A DNA stretch of 64,000 nt from Acidobacteriota bacterium (GCA_023389035.1 JAEWFC010000030.1:372001-436000), one strand, 5' to 3'. Counted from the stretch's first letter, positions 16,847-26,327 are shown. Notes: generated by a model not told the origin, from the sequence alone. Made by a program: numbers and translations.

Positions 16847-17795
16847 TCACTTTTTCGATGCAAAGCTTTCCAAATCGGCGGATGTTCTTCTCCCGTTTTC
16901 GTGAGCGAACCCATTGAACGACCGGCTGCGGTGTCATCATGCGTAAGGCGGTCGCTGCAAGATGCCCGAACGATCTGGCACCCGACAAATTGCCAAAGAA
17001 TAGCCCACGCGCCTCACGCGTTCGGCCGCCGCGAACGCAATCAGCCACGCCTTTGAACTTAAGCCGGCTTTGATATATATCAAGCTCGTCACGGGTTAGC
17101 CCGAGCTCTTCGATCGCAGCGTCCTGGGCCCGCAAGTGCTCGTTCAGCATTTTTGGGAAATCGCCGCTCGTGTTGCTACTATGCAGCCGCCACGCACACA
17201 AACGTTCGCTATTTCGGGCAAAATCACCCTTCGCCGAGAGCCTCAAGTATAGTTCATAATCCTCGAGAATCGAATCGGTGTTCCAGCTGAGCCCTTCGAT
17301 CGCGGAACGCCGATAAAGCACGCCCGGACTCGGAAAGATCTCGCCCTGCAGCAGCGTTTCCCTGAGATCGCCGTCAGGAAAGTTCGACCAGTTATCCGTC
17401 GTGTCGATGATGTTGTCGCTCTCGTCGATGACGTACGCGTGTGCGAACGCGAGCACAGCTTGCGGCCGGGCTTCAAGCAGCGACACCTGTTCTGCTAAGA
17501 ACTCAGGAAGCCACAGATCGTCGGAACCGAGATACGCGAAATAGTCGCCCTCGGCTAAAGCAAACGCCTCGTTGAGGGTCGCTGAAAGCCCTTTGTTTTC
17601 ACGGGCGATGAATTCGAATGGGAACGGACAATTATTCAGCTCCCGTTCGATCACAGCCGCAGATTCGTCATTTGAACCATCGTCAATTACAATCAGTTTC
17701 CTCGGGGCCAGCGTCTGGGCGAAGATCGACCGCAGCGTCTTTCCAACAAATGCGGCGTGATTGTATGAAGGAACAGCGACGGAAATATCCGGCAT
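16833..17795 (-). CDS. Family 2 glycosyltransferase
   Basis: The protein has 320 residues with a GT-A fold. The start is VAVPSYNHAAFVGKTLRSIF, with VIDDGSNDESA next and YLGSDDLWLPEFLAEQ as the DXD-like metal site. The acceptor region has DSILEDYELYLRLS. It is first in the minus-strand polysaccharide operon and overlaps the permease start by 14 nt. It shares its fold but little detail with the GT2 at 12596, so the two probably make different linkages. Confidence 0.9.
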   Translation of the reverse strand: MPDISVAVPSYNHAAFVGKTLRSIFAQTLAPRKLIVIDDGSNDESAAVIERELNNCPFPFEFIARENKGLSATLNEAFALAEGDYFAYLGSDDLWLPEFLAEQVSLLEARPQAVLAFAHAYVIDESDNIIDTTDNWSNFPDGDLRETLLQGEIFPSPGVLYRRSAIEGLSWNTDSILEDYELYLRLSAKGDFARNSERLCAWRLHSSNTSGDFPKMLNEHLRAQDAAIEELGLTRDELDIYQSRLKFKGVADCVRGGRTREARGLFFGNLSGARSFGHLAATALRMMTPQPVVQWVRSRKREKNIRRFGKLCIEKVNDAT

Positions 17796-17852
17796 GGTAA
17801 CGATTCTAATTGCGAGCGATAATTTAACTCAACCGCCTCTTGACGCTTAAAT

Positions 17853-18962
17853 ATGCGAGTGTTGTACTTTCTCGATTCGGTCGGCCGCGGCGGTGCGGAG
17901 ATGCAGGCGTTGGATGTCTGTCGAAATGCGGAGCGTTTCGGGATCGAGATGACCTTTGCGACCGCTCGCGGAGGACATCTCGAAACTGATTTCCGCACAT
18001 CCGGCGTCGACTTTATCCGCCTCGATCGAAAGTTTCCCCTCGATCTATATCTGATCTCTAATCTACGCAGGATCATCAAGGAAAATAAGATCGAAATTGT
18101 ACATGGTTATCAGGCGGTCGACGGCCTGCACCTCTACCTTGCCTCAAGAGGATTGCGGCACGTGAAGCGTGTGATGAGCTTTCAGGGCTTCGTACCGGAC
18201 AGAAAGAATCGGCTGACGCTCAAGTATCTGATCCCAAGGTTTCACGCAAATCTTTCAGTTAGCAACTCTTTGAGCGAGTGGTTGGCCGCCGTTGACGGGC
18301 TAAATACCGCGGACTTCAAAGTTCTTTATAACGGTGCTGATCCGAACCGGTTGGCTCCGGCCGGCCGGTCGATCAGGAAAGAGCTCAGCATTCCTGCGGA
18401 ACATCTGCTGCTCGGAATGGTCGCGAATTTCTATCGAGACCCACGCAAAGATCAGCTGACCATCTGCCGGGCACTGCCTCGAGTGATGGCTAATATTCCA
18501 GAGCTGCAGTTCGTTTTCGCGGGCGGCATAGAACCCGGTGCCGAGGATAAGATGGCTGAATGCCTGCAGATATGCATCGATAATGGCATCGACGACCGCG
18601 TTCATTTCGTAGGAGCAAGGTCTGACGTGCCGGATATACTAGCGGATCTCGATATCTTTGTATTTTCGTCGCTGCACGAAGGTCTTCCTGTGGCGGTGAC
18701 AGAAGCGATGCTCGCCGGCGTACCGATCATTCATTCCGATATAGGACCGCTAATGGAAGCTACCGATAACGGCAAGTTGGCAGCGGTTTTCCCCGTCGGC
18801 GATCATCAACGCCTCGGCGATCTGATGATCGAACTCGCTCGCGATACAAATCGCCGCAGCGAACTCGCGGCCGCCGCTAAGGCTCACGCCATCGAGAATT
18901 TCAGCATCGAGGCCCACATGGCCCGCCTGGTCGAGATCTACAACAAAGTCATCTCCGCTTAG
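17853..18962 (+). CDS. Family 4 glycosyltransferase
   Basis: The protein has 369 residues with a GT-B fold. The N-terminal DSVGRGGAEMQALDVCRNAERFG is the typical GT4 acceptor-domain loop. The donor domain has LLLGMVANFYRDPRKDQLTICRA and VFSSLHEGLPVAVTEAMLAGVP with the E-x7-E pair. It is divergent from the operon at 17795 across a 57-bp gap that must hold both promoters. It probably acts in the same polysaccharide pathway. It ends 1 bp before the stop of the convergent DUF1800 gene. Confidence 0.9.
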   Translation: MRVLYFLDSVGRGGAEMQALDVCRNAERFGIEMTFATARGGHLETDFRTSGVDFIRLDRKFPLDLYLISNLRRIIKENKIEIVHGYQAVDGLHLYLASRGLRHVKRVMSFQGFVPDRKNRLTLKYLIPRFHANLSVSNSLSEWLAAVDGLNTADFKVLYNGADPNRLAPAGRSIRKELSIPAEHLLLGMVANFYRDPRKDQLTICRALPRVMANIPELQFVFAGGIEPGAEDKMAECLQICIDNGIDDRVHFVGARSDVPDILADLDIFVFSSLHEGLPVAVTEAMLAGVPIIHSDIGPLMEATDNGKLAAVFPVGDHQRLGDLMIELARDTNRRSELAAAAKAHAIENFSIEAHMARLVEIYNKVISA

Positions 18963-18963
18963 A

Positions 18964-20946
18964 TCACTGCCGTTGAAACTCGGGTGAACCGAGGATAAGA
19001 CTTACGACCTTAAATACAGCCGGATCACCGCTCGGCGGCAAAAGGTTTGCACGCCTCACCTGCCTGCGGCCGGGTTCAACACCGCTATCCGTCATATCGG
19101 CGTCGTCTTCAGCATCATCAGCGATATTTCCGTCCGGCAGCGGTTGGTCCATTCGCGCGGCAAGCGATCGCCGGGTGGCGTCAGAGACCTCATTGTTGAG
19201 AATGACCGCGATCGCCTGCTCTAAAACCTCCTTTTGATCTGCCCGGCGAAAACCGCTGAGATCGACGCGAGTTCCACGCATTCGATTGCTCGATACTGCG
19301 ACCGCAAAATTCATTCGGTTCAGCAACGCACCCGTGTTGACCCAGTCCTCCGCAGTGTCCGGATAGCCGGTCGGAGCCTGATAGCCATACGGTGTTTCGC
19401 CGAGCCCGCGAAGCGCCTGCATCAGCTGCGGGGCGGCATTCGTTTCGCCGCCGAGAGCCCGGATCGAACTAACCGCAAGCTCGAAAGGAGTTTTGATCTT
19501 CGCTCTGTAATTCGCCGGCGAGAAAAATTCCTTATCGGTAAAGATCGCTCGTAGTGTTGCTCGGATATCACCCTTCGATCGAGTAAAAGCTGCCGCGACA
19601 CGCGTTACCAACTCTTCGCTCGGATCGTCATTTACAAACTTAACCGCGAGTTTTCGGGCAATGAATTTTGCTGTCGCAGGGTGGTCGGCCAAAATGTCCA
19701 GAACCTGTAGTCCGTCTTCCATGCCGCCCGCGGTCACTTTCTTGCCAAGAACGATCTTTTCGCCCTTGTCATGCCACCGTTCATTGAAATAGAACTCACC
19801 GCTCTCGGCCGTCTCCGGAACACCCGCTATACGCTCCAGCCGCGCAAGCCGCCGATTCTCATTCCCTTCGATCTTGCCGGCCGCGGCGAGACGGTAGCCT
19901 CGTGGATCCGCGATCGTCCATCCCGTGAATGCTCTCGCTATCTCAACGATATCCTTCTGCGTATAACCACTCTCGACGCCCATCGTATGAAGCTCCAACA
20001 GCTCACGGGCATAGTTTTCGTTGATACCCCGACGCATTCGCTGGCCGGCTTGCTGCTGGTTTGCCCGGGCTCGTTCCAACCGCTGGTCGATCTCGGCATC
20101 CGTCAGTCCTTGCCGCCGTTTCAGTTGTTCTCGCATTCTCGGGGTAAGGCGCCCTTCGCGAATCGCACGCTGCAAAGGGCCTCCCCTTCTTGTATTCGGC
20201 GCGGCCTGGAGATTCGGGGACACCGATTGGAAATTGTCCAAATAGAAAAGCATTGCCGGATGCTTGGCCGTCTCACGGAGCAGGTCGCGAAAACTGCCCA
20301 GGGCATTCTTCCGAAGCACATCTCGCTCGTAGCTTGGGATATACCAACGGACCGCCGCTTTTCCGGCGAACACGTTGAAATGGTTTTGCCAGAAATCGAC
20401 CATCACTTCCTGCAGCTGCCGTTCTGAATAGACTGCACGGATCACGCGATTGCTGACAATCTGCGGCACCAGCTGTCCGGCGGGCCTTAGATCGTATTCC
20501 TTATATAGTGCTTGCAGCCTTGCCCGGCGTTCGCGTTGTTGCGTTTCGGTCATCGCGGGCTCGGCCGACTGCGGCATTTGGCCACGGGCAGGCCCGTCGA
20601 GCTGCCTTAGCAGGGCGCCCGGATTCGGATATTTCGCAAAGATCTCAGAAGTCGGCATTTTGAAGATCTCGAGATGCCTTGTTTTTGCTTCAGCGCGGCT
20701 GTCGTCGATCGATTCCGGTGCCAGCTGCTGTTCGATATATTTTTCGATGCCGATCTGTTTCACCCTGGCTACGTCGCCGGGTCTAGCACCAAAGCCAAGC
20801 CGATTCAGCACATGGATGATCTTTTGTTCCTCGGTCAGCTGCTTTTCGACCGCTGAAGGCACAGCAAGTAAGCCCGTGGGCAAAGCAAGATACATCGCCA
20901 GCATTAACGCCGTAACCGACCGAACATAGCTTAATTTTGATCCCAT
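18964..20946 (-). CDS. DUF1800-family secreted protein
   Basis: The protein has 660 residues from the ATG at 20946. A TTG at 20961 would add five residues. The signal peptide is ALMLAMYLALPTGLLAVPSA. DUF1800 motifs are HVLNRLGFGARPGDVARV, the VMVDFWQNHFNVF block, INENYARELLELHTMGVESG and ILADHPATAKFIARKL. A basic, Gln/Arg-rich insert of about 50 residues (about 251-306) sits between the NFQSVSPN and NENYAREL blocks. Asp/Glu-rich low complexity lies near the C terminus. DUF1800 genes usually pair with DUF1501 genes, and none is adjacent here. Function is unknown. Confidence 0.88.
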   Translation of the reverse strand: MGSKLSYVRSVTALMLAMYLALPTGLLAVPSAVEKQLTEEQKIIHVLNRLGFGARPGDVARVKQIGIEKYIEQQLAPESIDDSRAEAKTRHLEIFKMPTSEIFAKYPNPGALLRQLDGPARGQMPQSAEPAMTETQQRERRARLQALYKEYDLRPAGQLVPQIVSNRVIRAVYSERQLQEVMVDFWQNHFNVFAGKAAVRWYIPSYERDVLRKNALGSFRDLLRETAKHPAMLFYLDNFQSVSPNLQAAPNTRRGGPLQRAIREGRLTPRMREQLKRRQGLTDAEIDQRLERARANQQQAGQRMRRGINENYARELLELHTMGVESGYTQKDIVEIARAFTGWTIADPRGYRLAAAGKIEGNENRRLARLERIAGVPETAESGEFYFNERWHDKGEKIVLGKKVTAGGMEDGLQVLDILADHPATAKFIARKLAVKFVNDDPSEELVTRVAAAFTRSKGDIRATLRAIFTDKEFFSPANYRAKIKTPFELAVSSIRALGGETNAAPQLMQALRGLGETPYGYQAPTGYPDTAEDWVNTGALLNRMNFAVAVSSNRMRGTRVDLSGFRRADQKEVLEQAIAVILNNEVSDATRRSLAARMDQPLPDGNIADDAEDDADMTDSGVEPGRRQVRRANLLPPSGDPAVFKVVSLILGSPEFQRQ

Positions 20947-21160
20947 AACAATTACGCTCAAGAACTATCGAAATACTAATTTTCCGGTATTTTAGATGCG
21001 TGAGAGCCGGATTTTGTCTAATAAACCTCGACTGGACTTACGCGCAAATAGTTGGGCTCATCCGCCGAGATACAACATTATCCGCCGATTATTCATCCCA
21101 TAAAGTGTTTCGCCTATCGCTCCGTCGCGTGTAAGATTAATGAGACGGCCAAACAATATT
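20947..21160. other. Divergent intergenic region without genes
   Basis: This stretch separates the DUF1800 gene (minus) from the secreted gene at 21161 (plus). It is moderately AT-rich and should contain both promoters. I see no strong -10/-35 pair, no hairpin with a T-run and no RNA gene. Confidence 0.4.
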
Positions 21161-21676
21161 ATGAATAGCTCAAAGATCATATCTGCTTTCCTCGCTATTT
21201 TTGCGTCTGTAATGGCTGTTTCAGCCCAGACCACGACATTCAGTGACCCGAATGCGGACTATAAATTCGAAATCCCTGACGCGAAATGGAAATTGACGGT
21301 TAAACCGTCAGCTACGAATCGCAATGCAGAAATGGTCTTCGTCGATAGGAACGACGGCCATCTCGAGATCCGGAAATTGAGCTCGCCGGCACGGACGGCG
21401 TTAGCCGATGTTATCCGTGAGGAAGAGATCAAGCTGCAGTTCAATCCTGGGTATGTCGCGGGCAAGGATGAGAATTTTGCCGGTAAACTGGCAGGTGCGG
21501 TTTTCAATTACGAGTATGTGAAGGCGGGCAGGCCAATGGCAGGAAGGTTTTATTTCCTGCGATCGGGCGACGCTGTTTATGTATTGCGATTCACGGGATT
21601 TCGCGACAAGCTTCGCTCCATTCGGAACCAGACTGACATTATGGCGCGCACCTTCGAACCCGTTTCCGTTAGCTGA
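21161..21676 (+). CDS. Small secreted protein, possibly PsbP/Mog1-like
   Basis: The protein has 171 residues from the ATG at 21161, which puts the signal peptide (IISAFLAIFASVMAVSAQ) at the N terminus. An ATG at 21140 adds seven residues, and neither has a strong ribosome site. The mature part starts TTFSDPNADYKFEIPDAKWKL and alternates short strands. It ends RNQTDIMARTFEPVSV, reminiscent of the Mog1/PsbP-like fold. No catalytic motif is visible. It overlaps the convergent larA-like gene by 8 bp. Confidence 0.65.
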   Translation: MNSSKIISAFLAIFASVMAVSAQTTTFSDPNADYKFEIPDAKWKLTVKPSATNRNAEMVFVDRNDGHLEIRKLSSPARTALADVIREEEIKLQFNPGYVAGKDENFAGKLAGAVFNYEYVKAGRPMAGRFYFLRSGDAVYVLRFTGFRDKLRSIRNQTDIMARTFEPVSVS

Positions 21677-22925
21677 CCTTAACCAGAATTTTACTACCGA
21701 AAGGGATTATAAAGCCGGAGCTTGCATCAGCTGCGGCTTTGTTCATTTCTTCCGCCGCCATCTTCGTAAGGCCGATGGTGTCCGTATCCTCGCTAGAGAG
21801 CGATGTAACCATTTTGACGGCAAAGCTCTCCGCCTTCGTCTTTAGGCTCCATGCGGTCTGCCCGTTCACCTGATACTTCTCACACAGCTTGCGGGCGATG
21901 TCGCCGCTCGAGCCCACCCGAAACCACTCCAACAGATCAGTTCTACCCAGACCGTCGGCACACTCAGCGATCCATATGATGGTTCCGCCCGGCGAGCACG
22001 ACGCTGCGGCTGCGTCGAGCGCCTTGTGAGCTTGGATCAGGTTGATGTCATACGGCGAACCGCCGCAGCTTACCAATACGAACGGCCGCTTTTCCGTGAC
22101 GGTGATCGTGTGTTTGCTTGCATATGCTTCACACGCGGCCCGATGAGAACGCTCCAGATCACCGCAGAAAACGTCTGTTGCCTCGCCCCGGTCATTGACG
22201 ATCGTGCTGACGTTAAAAACGCTTTTGACGGTGGATGCAGCTTCAACAAAAGCTTCGTTGACCGCATTTCCTTCCAATAGGCCGGGGCCGACACCTGCCT
22301 GCCGATCCATAGTTTCGCAGTCAAAAGCGAGCTTGTGCGTTGCCGCGATCGTTCGCGATGAAGCGAGCCCCGGACAGATGAGCTTTCGGCCGCCTGTAAA
22401 ACCCGCAAAATAGTGAAACGTAACACTTCCGACCGTTATCACATGATCAAAGTCATTCAATACGCTGTTCAGCTCGATCGGGATACCGCTCGCCGTTTCA
22501 CCAAAACGAGCGATCCGCACCAGGTCACGCGGCGAGTGGTCAAGAGTTTTTAGTCGCTGTGCCAGGAATGGCGTGAGGATCGTCTGCTTCTCTTCCGCCG
22601 TCACGGGCCGGTGTATCCCGGTCGCAAAGATCGCAGCCATCTGGTGCGGCAGGGTTCCGTTCGCTATCAGGCGGCGGACGAGTAGATTTACGATCTGCCC
22701 GGCCGCACCGTTGCGAGTTGCGTCCGGCACTACGAAAAGCACGGTCTGGTCGGCCTCTACCAGATCTTCCAGGCTCTCTGAACCGTAAGGCGCATCGAGG
22801 CGTTCACCGATCTCGATATCGGACAAAGGTCTTTGGTCCGACGCACCTTCCAGTACATCAAACTTTTCCGGATCGAAGTCTAACGACAGCGAACCTGAAC
22901 CAGATCTGAGATCAATGCTCGCCAT
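21669..22925 (-). CDS. LarA-like nickel-pincer racemase/epimerase (DUF2088)
   Basis: The protein has 418 residues. The N-terminal DUF2088 domain holds VVPDATRNGAAGQIVNLL and the first His motif FATGIHRPVTAEEK. The core has FHYFAGFTGGRKLICPGLAS and the TIAATHK histidine, matching the histidine/lysine set that holds the nickel pincer cofactor in LarA. The C-terminal domain starts VLVSCGGSPYDINLIQAHKAL. LarA racemises lactate; other members act on different 2-hydroxyacids. The cofactor genes larB, larC and larE are not in this window. It lies 1 bp downstream of the CDF exporter gene. Confidence 0.85.
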   Translation of the reverse strand: MASIDLRSGSGSLSLDFDPEKFDVLEGASDQRPLSDIEIGERLDAPYGSESLEDLVEADQTVLFVVPDATRNGAAGQIVNLLVRRLIANGTLPHQMAAIFATGIHRPVTAEEKQTILTPFLAQRLKTLDHSPRDLVRIARFGETASGIPIELNSVLNDFDHVITVGSVTFHYFAGFTGGRKLICPGLASSRTIAATHKLAFDCETMDRQAGVGPGLLEGNAVNEAFVEAASTVKSVFNVSTIVNDRGEATDVFCGDLERSHRAACEAYASKHTITVTEKRPFVLVSCGGSPYDINLIQAHKALDAAAASCSPGGTIIWIAECADGLGRTDLLEWFRVGSSGDIARKLCEKYQVNGQTAWSLKTKAESFAVKMVTSLSSEDTDTIGLTKMAAEEMNKAAADASSGFIIPFGSKILVKVS

Positions 22926-22926
22926 T

Positions 22927-23883
22927 CTAATTGTTCACGGAATTTGCGACGGCCGCGGGTTCAAAGCATCTCGTTCCGGTTTCGCATACGTATAGTGCTT
23001 CCGCTTCCTCGTCGAGCGTCTCCATTTGTATGGTCAGATGGTCGATGCCGAAATCCGCGTGAAGCCGCTCCCGCACTGCTACGAGCAGATCGGAATGCGC
23101 GATCGCATCGCCATGCGTTATGTGTGCCGAAAGAGCGTCAATTCCTGACGAGATCGTCCAGACATGAAGATCGTGAATGCCGGCGACACCTTCCGTCCCG
23201 AGTATTGCCTTTTCAACGGCCGCAAGGTCGATATGCTTGGGCGTACCTTCCAGCAGCACATTGACCGATTCCATTATCAGCCGCCAGGCACTGACGATGA
23301 TGACGACACTGATGAAAATGCTGCATACCGGGTCTGCCCAATACCATCCGAAACCGATGATCAACAGGCCGGCGGCGATAGCGGCCACCGAGCCAAGCAT
23401 GTCTCCCATGACATGAAGCCATGCGCCGCGCATGTTCAGATCGTGCTTGTGGTCGGAGTGCAGCAGATACGCTGCGATGATATTTACGACCAGACCGCCG
23501 ACGGCGATCAGCGTCATTTGATCGCCGGCCACCCGTTCCGGCGACTGCCAGCGTTCGACCGCCTCGACGATGATCCAGACCGAGAGCAGAACAAGAGCGA
23601 TCCCGTTTATGAAAGCGGCGAGTATCTCAGTCCTATAGTACCCGTAGGTCTTCTTTCGTGTAGCCGGTCGTGAGGCGAACCAGATCGCTGCGAGCGTCAA
23701 CGCGAGAGCCGCAACGTCCGTTAACATGTGGCCCGCATCTGCGAGCAGTGCCAGCGAATTCGCAAGCCACCCGCCGATCGCTTCGACCAGCATGTACACG
23801 AACGTAAGCCCGAGCGCGAGCTTTAATCGGAAAAGGCTTCCGACGGATCTTCGTTCGTGGCTATGCGAATGATGTGTGCCCAT
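22927..23883 (-). CDS. Cation diffusion facilitator (CDF) metal exporter
   Basis: The protein has 318 residues. A short His-rich N terminus (HHSHSHERRS) precedes six membrane spans. The transport site is visible as ADAGHMLTD in TM2 and HVMGDMLGS in TM5, each with the HxxxD pattern typical of zinc-type CDF proteins of the CzcD/ZitB group. The C-terminal cytoplasmic ferredoxin-like domain follows (VEKAILGTEGVAGIHDLHVW). It exports Zn2+ or a similar divalent metal in exchange for protons. Gaps are 5 bp to the FecR-like gene upstream and 1 bp to the LarA-like gene downstream. Confidence 0.92.
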   Translation of the reverse strand: MGTHHSHSHERRSVGSLFRLKLALGLTFVYMLVEAIGGWLANSLALLADAGHMLTDVAALALTLAAIWFASRPATRKKTYGYYRTEILAAFINGIALVLLSVWIIVEAVERWQSPERVAGDQMTLIAVGGLVVNIIAAYLLHSDHKHDLNMRGAWLHVMGDMLGSVAAIAAGLLIIGFGWYWADPVCSIFISVVIIVSAWRLIMESVNVLLEGTPKHIDLAAVEKAILGTEGVAGIHDLHVWTISSGIDALSAHITHGDAIAHSDLLVAVRERLHADFGIDHLTIQMETLDEEAEALYVCETGTRCFEPAAVANSVNN

Positions 23884-23888
23884 CGTCC

Positions 23889-25130
23889 CTAGTAACGACG
23901 CAAAACACGCCCGTTCCTTAACGACACGACAAAGCCGCCGCGGTTCCCGCGATCGTCACTCATCTCGACCGCGACCTCTGAAAGCGGTGTCGAGATCTGA
24001 AGGCGGAACGAACCGTCACCCGCCGCAAAAACCTCACGGCCGAGCGACCTTACGAGCAGACCAGGCCTGGTCTTGGCGGAGATCATATAAACATTGCCGC
24101 CGACGCGTTCGACATTCCAGTCGGTCGCATCTACAGCCATGCTCGCTTCGCGGCGGACTACGCTGAAACGTCCGGGCTCGCTCCAGTCGCTCGTCTGGCC
24201 CGACTTCGCCGTCGCCTTGAGCCTCCAGTAATAGTTACCCGGTGTCAGGCCGGCGAGCCGGAATTCGCGTGTCGTTAGGTTCGAGCGGTCAGCAAGCATT
24301 CCATCTGAGCTGAACGATGGCGACCGCGTGACCTGTATGTAGTATGAGCTTATCGGCCCCCCGCCGTCGTCCTGCCAATTGAACGTGACTCCGACACCGT
24401 TCCCGGTCGTATCTGTGATCTGTGAGCCGGCGGCAGGCGCGGCCAATTTCGGCGGCCGCAAAAGTTGTTCTGTAGGCCCAAGCCGGCCATTGTTGACGCT
24501 TGCGAACTGGTCCGAATTAATTGTCGCTGTCTCGCCGCCGACGGTAGTCTCCACGCTGCCGCGGCTGATGCGTATCTCACCACCGTTCGACTGCTGGTCT
24601 GCGTTAAAGCTGGCATCGGTCTGTGAGCGCAGCCTCGTCTCAGAATCCATCATCTCGACGATGTTCTGGGTGTTTTCGGGCTGATCCTCGGTACGGACGT
24701 TGATCTGCCCGTCATCTAAGGCGACCCGGACATTGTTGCCGCCGAACAGCGATGAGTTATCGCGGATCACCACGGTACTGTTCGGCCGCACCGAATAGAT
24801 CGATCCGTCGATCATCTGCACTGTCGCCCGCCCGTCCGCCTGTGTTTGGATGGTATCTCCGGCTGCGACGAAGGTTTCCTTGGTTATCACAAGTGTCTCG
24901 CGAGTCGCTGCTCGGATGATGCGGACATCGCCCTCGAACGACACGATACGGGCTGCATTCTTCGGCGTGTCTGTCGCACCCGGCGCGACCACGAACCAGT
25001 TGTATTGCAGTCCCCACCAGATCGCCGCAGATGTGCCGATCAAAAGAACAACACCTGCGATCAGTGAATATACGGTGCTGCGCCGTATTCGCCACCAGTC
25101 CAGGTAAAATTTTCTATATTTGTTCTCCAT
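23889..25130 (-). CDS. Membrane-anchored FecR-domain protein with FN3-like domain
   Basis: The protein has 413 residues. One N-terminal membrane span (VYSLIAGVVLLIGTSAAIWWG) precedes a large extracytoplasmic part. Residues ~65-200 form a FecR domain (AGDTIQTQADGRATVQMIDG, then a VRPNSTVVIRD segment). Residues ~230-330 look like a fibronectin type III domain (YYWRLKATAKSGQTSDWSEPG). Classical FecR anti-sigma proteins sit beside an ECF sigma factor, which is absent here, so it is more likely a structural or sensor protein. It is 18 bp downstream of the terC gene. Confidence 0.85.
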   Translation of the reverse strand: MENKYRKFYLDWWRIRRSTVYSLIAGVVLLIGTSAAIWWGLQYNWFVVAPGATDTPKNAARIVSFEGDVRIIRAATRETLVITKETFVAAGDTIQTQADGRATVQMIDGSIYSVRPNSTVVIRDNSSLFGGNNVRVALDDGQINVRTEDQPENTQNIVEMMDSETRLRSQTDASFNADQQSNGGEIRISRGSVETTVGGETATINSDQFASVNNGRLGPTEQLLRPPKLAAPAAGSQITDTTGNGVGVTFNWQDDGGGPISSYYIQVTRSPSFSSDGMLADRSNLTTREFRLAGLTPGNYYWRLKATAKSGQTSDWSEPGRFSVVRREASMAVDATDWNVERVGGNVYMISAKTRPGLLVRSLGREVFAAGDGSFRLQISTPLSEVAVEMSDDRGNRGGFVVSLRNGRVLRRY

Positions 25131-25148
25131 TAACCGGCCGAACTAGGG

Positions 25149-26216
25149 CTATTCCGCATCGGTCTGCGGACTCTCTGGTTTCGGGTGTTTCGGGGGAAAC
25201 ATCAGCGAAGCGATGATCGAGATGACAATGGCGAGCACGACCACCCCAAGCGATATGTTGATGACCTCTTCCTTGAACTCGTGTGCGAGGAACCGCTCAA
25301 GGAAGTTTCCAAAGGCAGACCCGCTTCCGTGGCCTATTACCATTATCAGCCCTTCGGCAATTAACGGCAAGAGCATTTTTACGCCGATGAACGACAAGAT
25401 GAACGCCAATCCGACCTTCAGATAGTGAAAACGGTCAGCCACATCGGCAAGCAGAAAGAAGAATGTCCTGAGGCCGAGGATCGCGAATATGTTGGAGGTG
25501 TATACGATAAAACGATCCGTGGTGATACCGAATATCGCCGGGATCGAGTCGACGGCAAATATCAGATCGGTAAATTCAACCACGATCAGGACCAGCAGCA
25601 GCAAAGTTCCGGTCCGTACACCGTTTTGGCGAATGAAGAATTTGTCGCCGTGATATTCCTTTGTGATCCTGATATACCGCGTCGATAGCCGTACGATCGC
25701 ACTTTCTGTCGGGTCGAAGCCTTCCTCTTCTTCCTTGAGCATCTTAAGCCCTGTATAAAGGAGAAACGCGCCGAAAACGTAGATTATCCAATGAAAGCGC
25801 TCGACAAGTTCCGCGCCTGCGAAGATCATTATCATTCGCATCACGAGCGCACCCATGATCCCCCAGAAAAGAACCCGGTGCTGGAACTCTTTCGGAACGC
25901 GAAAATAGCCGAAGATCAACAGGAAAACAAAGAGATTGTCTACCGATAGCGAGAGTTCGATCAGATAGCCGGTAAAGAAGAGCTTGGCCTGTGCCGCCGC
26001 AAGGGCCCAGTCGCCGTAATAGTTCCCGACCTGAAAGTAGAGAAATACGTTAAAGCCCAGTGCGAGCGAGACCCACACGACTGCCCAGCCGAACGTTTCC
26101 TTTCGGGTCGGCACGTGAGCATGCCGGTTCACTATCCCGATATCGACGAACAGGGCAGCCAGAACGACGCCGAAAAATAGCAGCCAAACCCACAATGGGT
26201 GTTCAATAGGTGTCAT
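25149..26216 (-). CDS. TerC-family integral membrane protein
   Basis: The protein has 355 residues from the ATG at 26216, which gives the expected N terminus MTPIEHPLWVWLLFFGVVL. A GTG at 26240 would add eight polar residues. There are about nine membrane spans. The family acidic motifs are present in LSLSVDNLFVFLLIF and VEFTDLIFAVDSIPAIFGIT. TerC proteins are linked to tellurite resistance and, in characterised cases, to manganese export and metalation of exported enzymes. It is first in a tight minus-strand run ending with the LarA-like gene. Confidence 0.9.
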   Translation of the reverse strand: MTPIEHPLWVWLLFFGVVLAALFVDIGIVNRHAHVPTRKETFGWAVVWVSLALGFNVFLYFQVGNYYGDWALAAAQAKLFFTGYLIELSLSVDNLFVFLLIFGYFRVPKEFQHRVLFWGIMGALVMRMIMIFAGAELVERFHWIIYVFGAFLLYTGLKMLKEEEEGFDPTESAIVRLSTRYIRITKEYHGDKFFIRQNGVRTGTLLLLVLIVVEFTDLIFAVDSIPAIFGITTDRFIVYTSNIFAILGLRTFFFLLADVADRFHYLKVGLAFILSFIGVKMLLPLIAEGLIMVIGHGSGSAFGNFLERFLAHEFKEEVINISLGVVVLAIVISIIASLMFPPKHPKPESPQTDAE

Positions 26217-26327
26217 AGATTTTGGCTCGCAGGCCGGCACTCACGGCCCGGAATAGGGCGAAACCCGAACGATAATTCTACCCGATTCGGTAAATTGTAA
26301 CTATTCAGCGTTGAAAGTAGTAGAGGT

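Noticed and set aside
23889..25130. FecR-type anti-sigma signalling system
   Set aside because: There is no ECF sigma factor next to the gene, and the TonB receptor at 45757 is more than 20 kb away.
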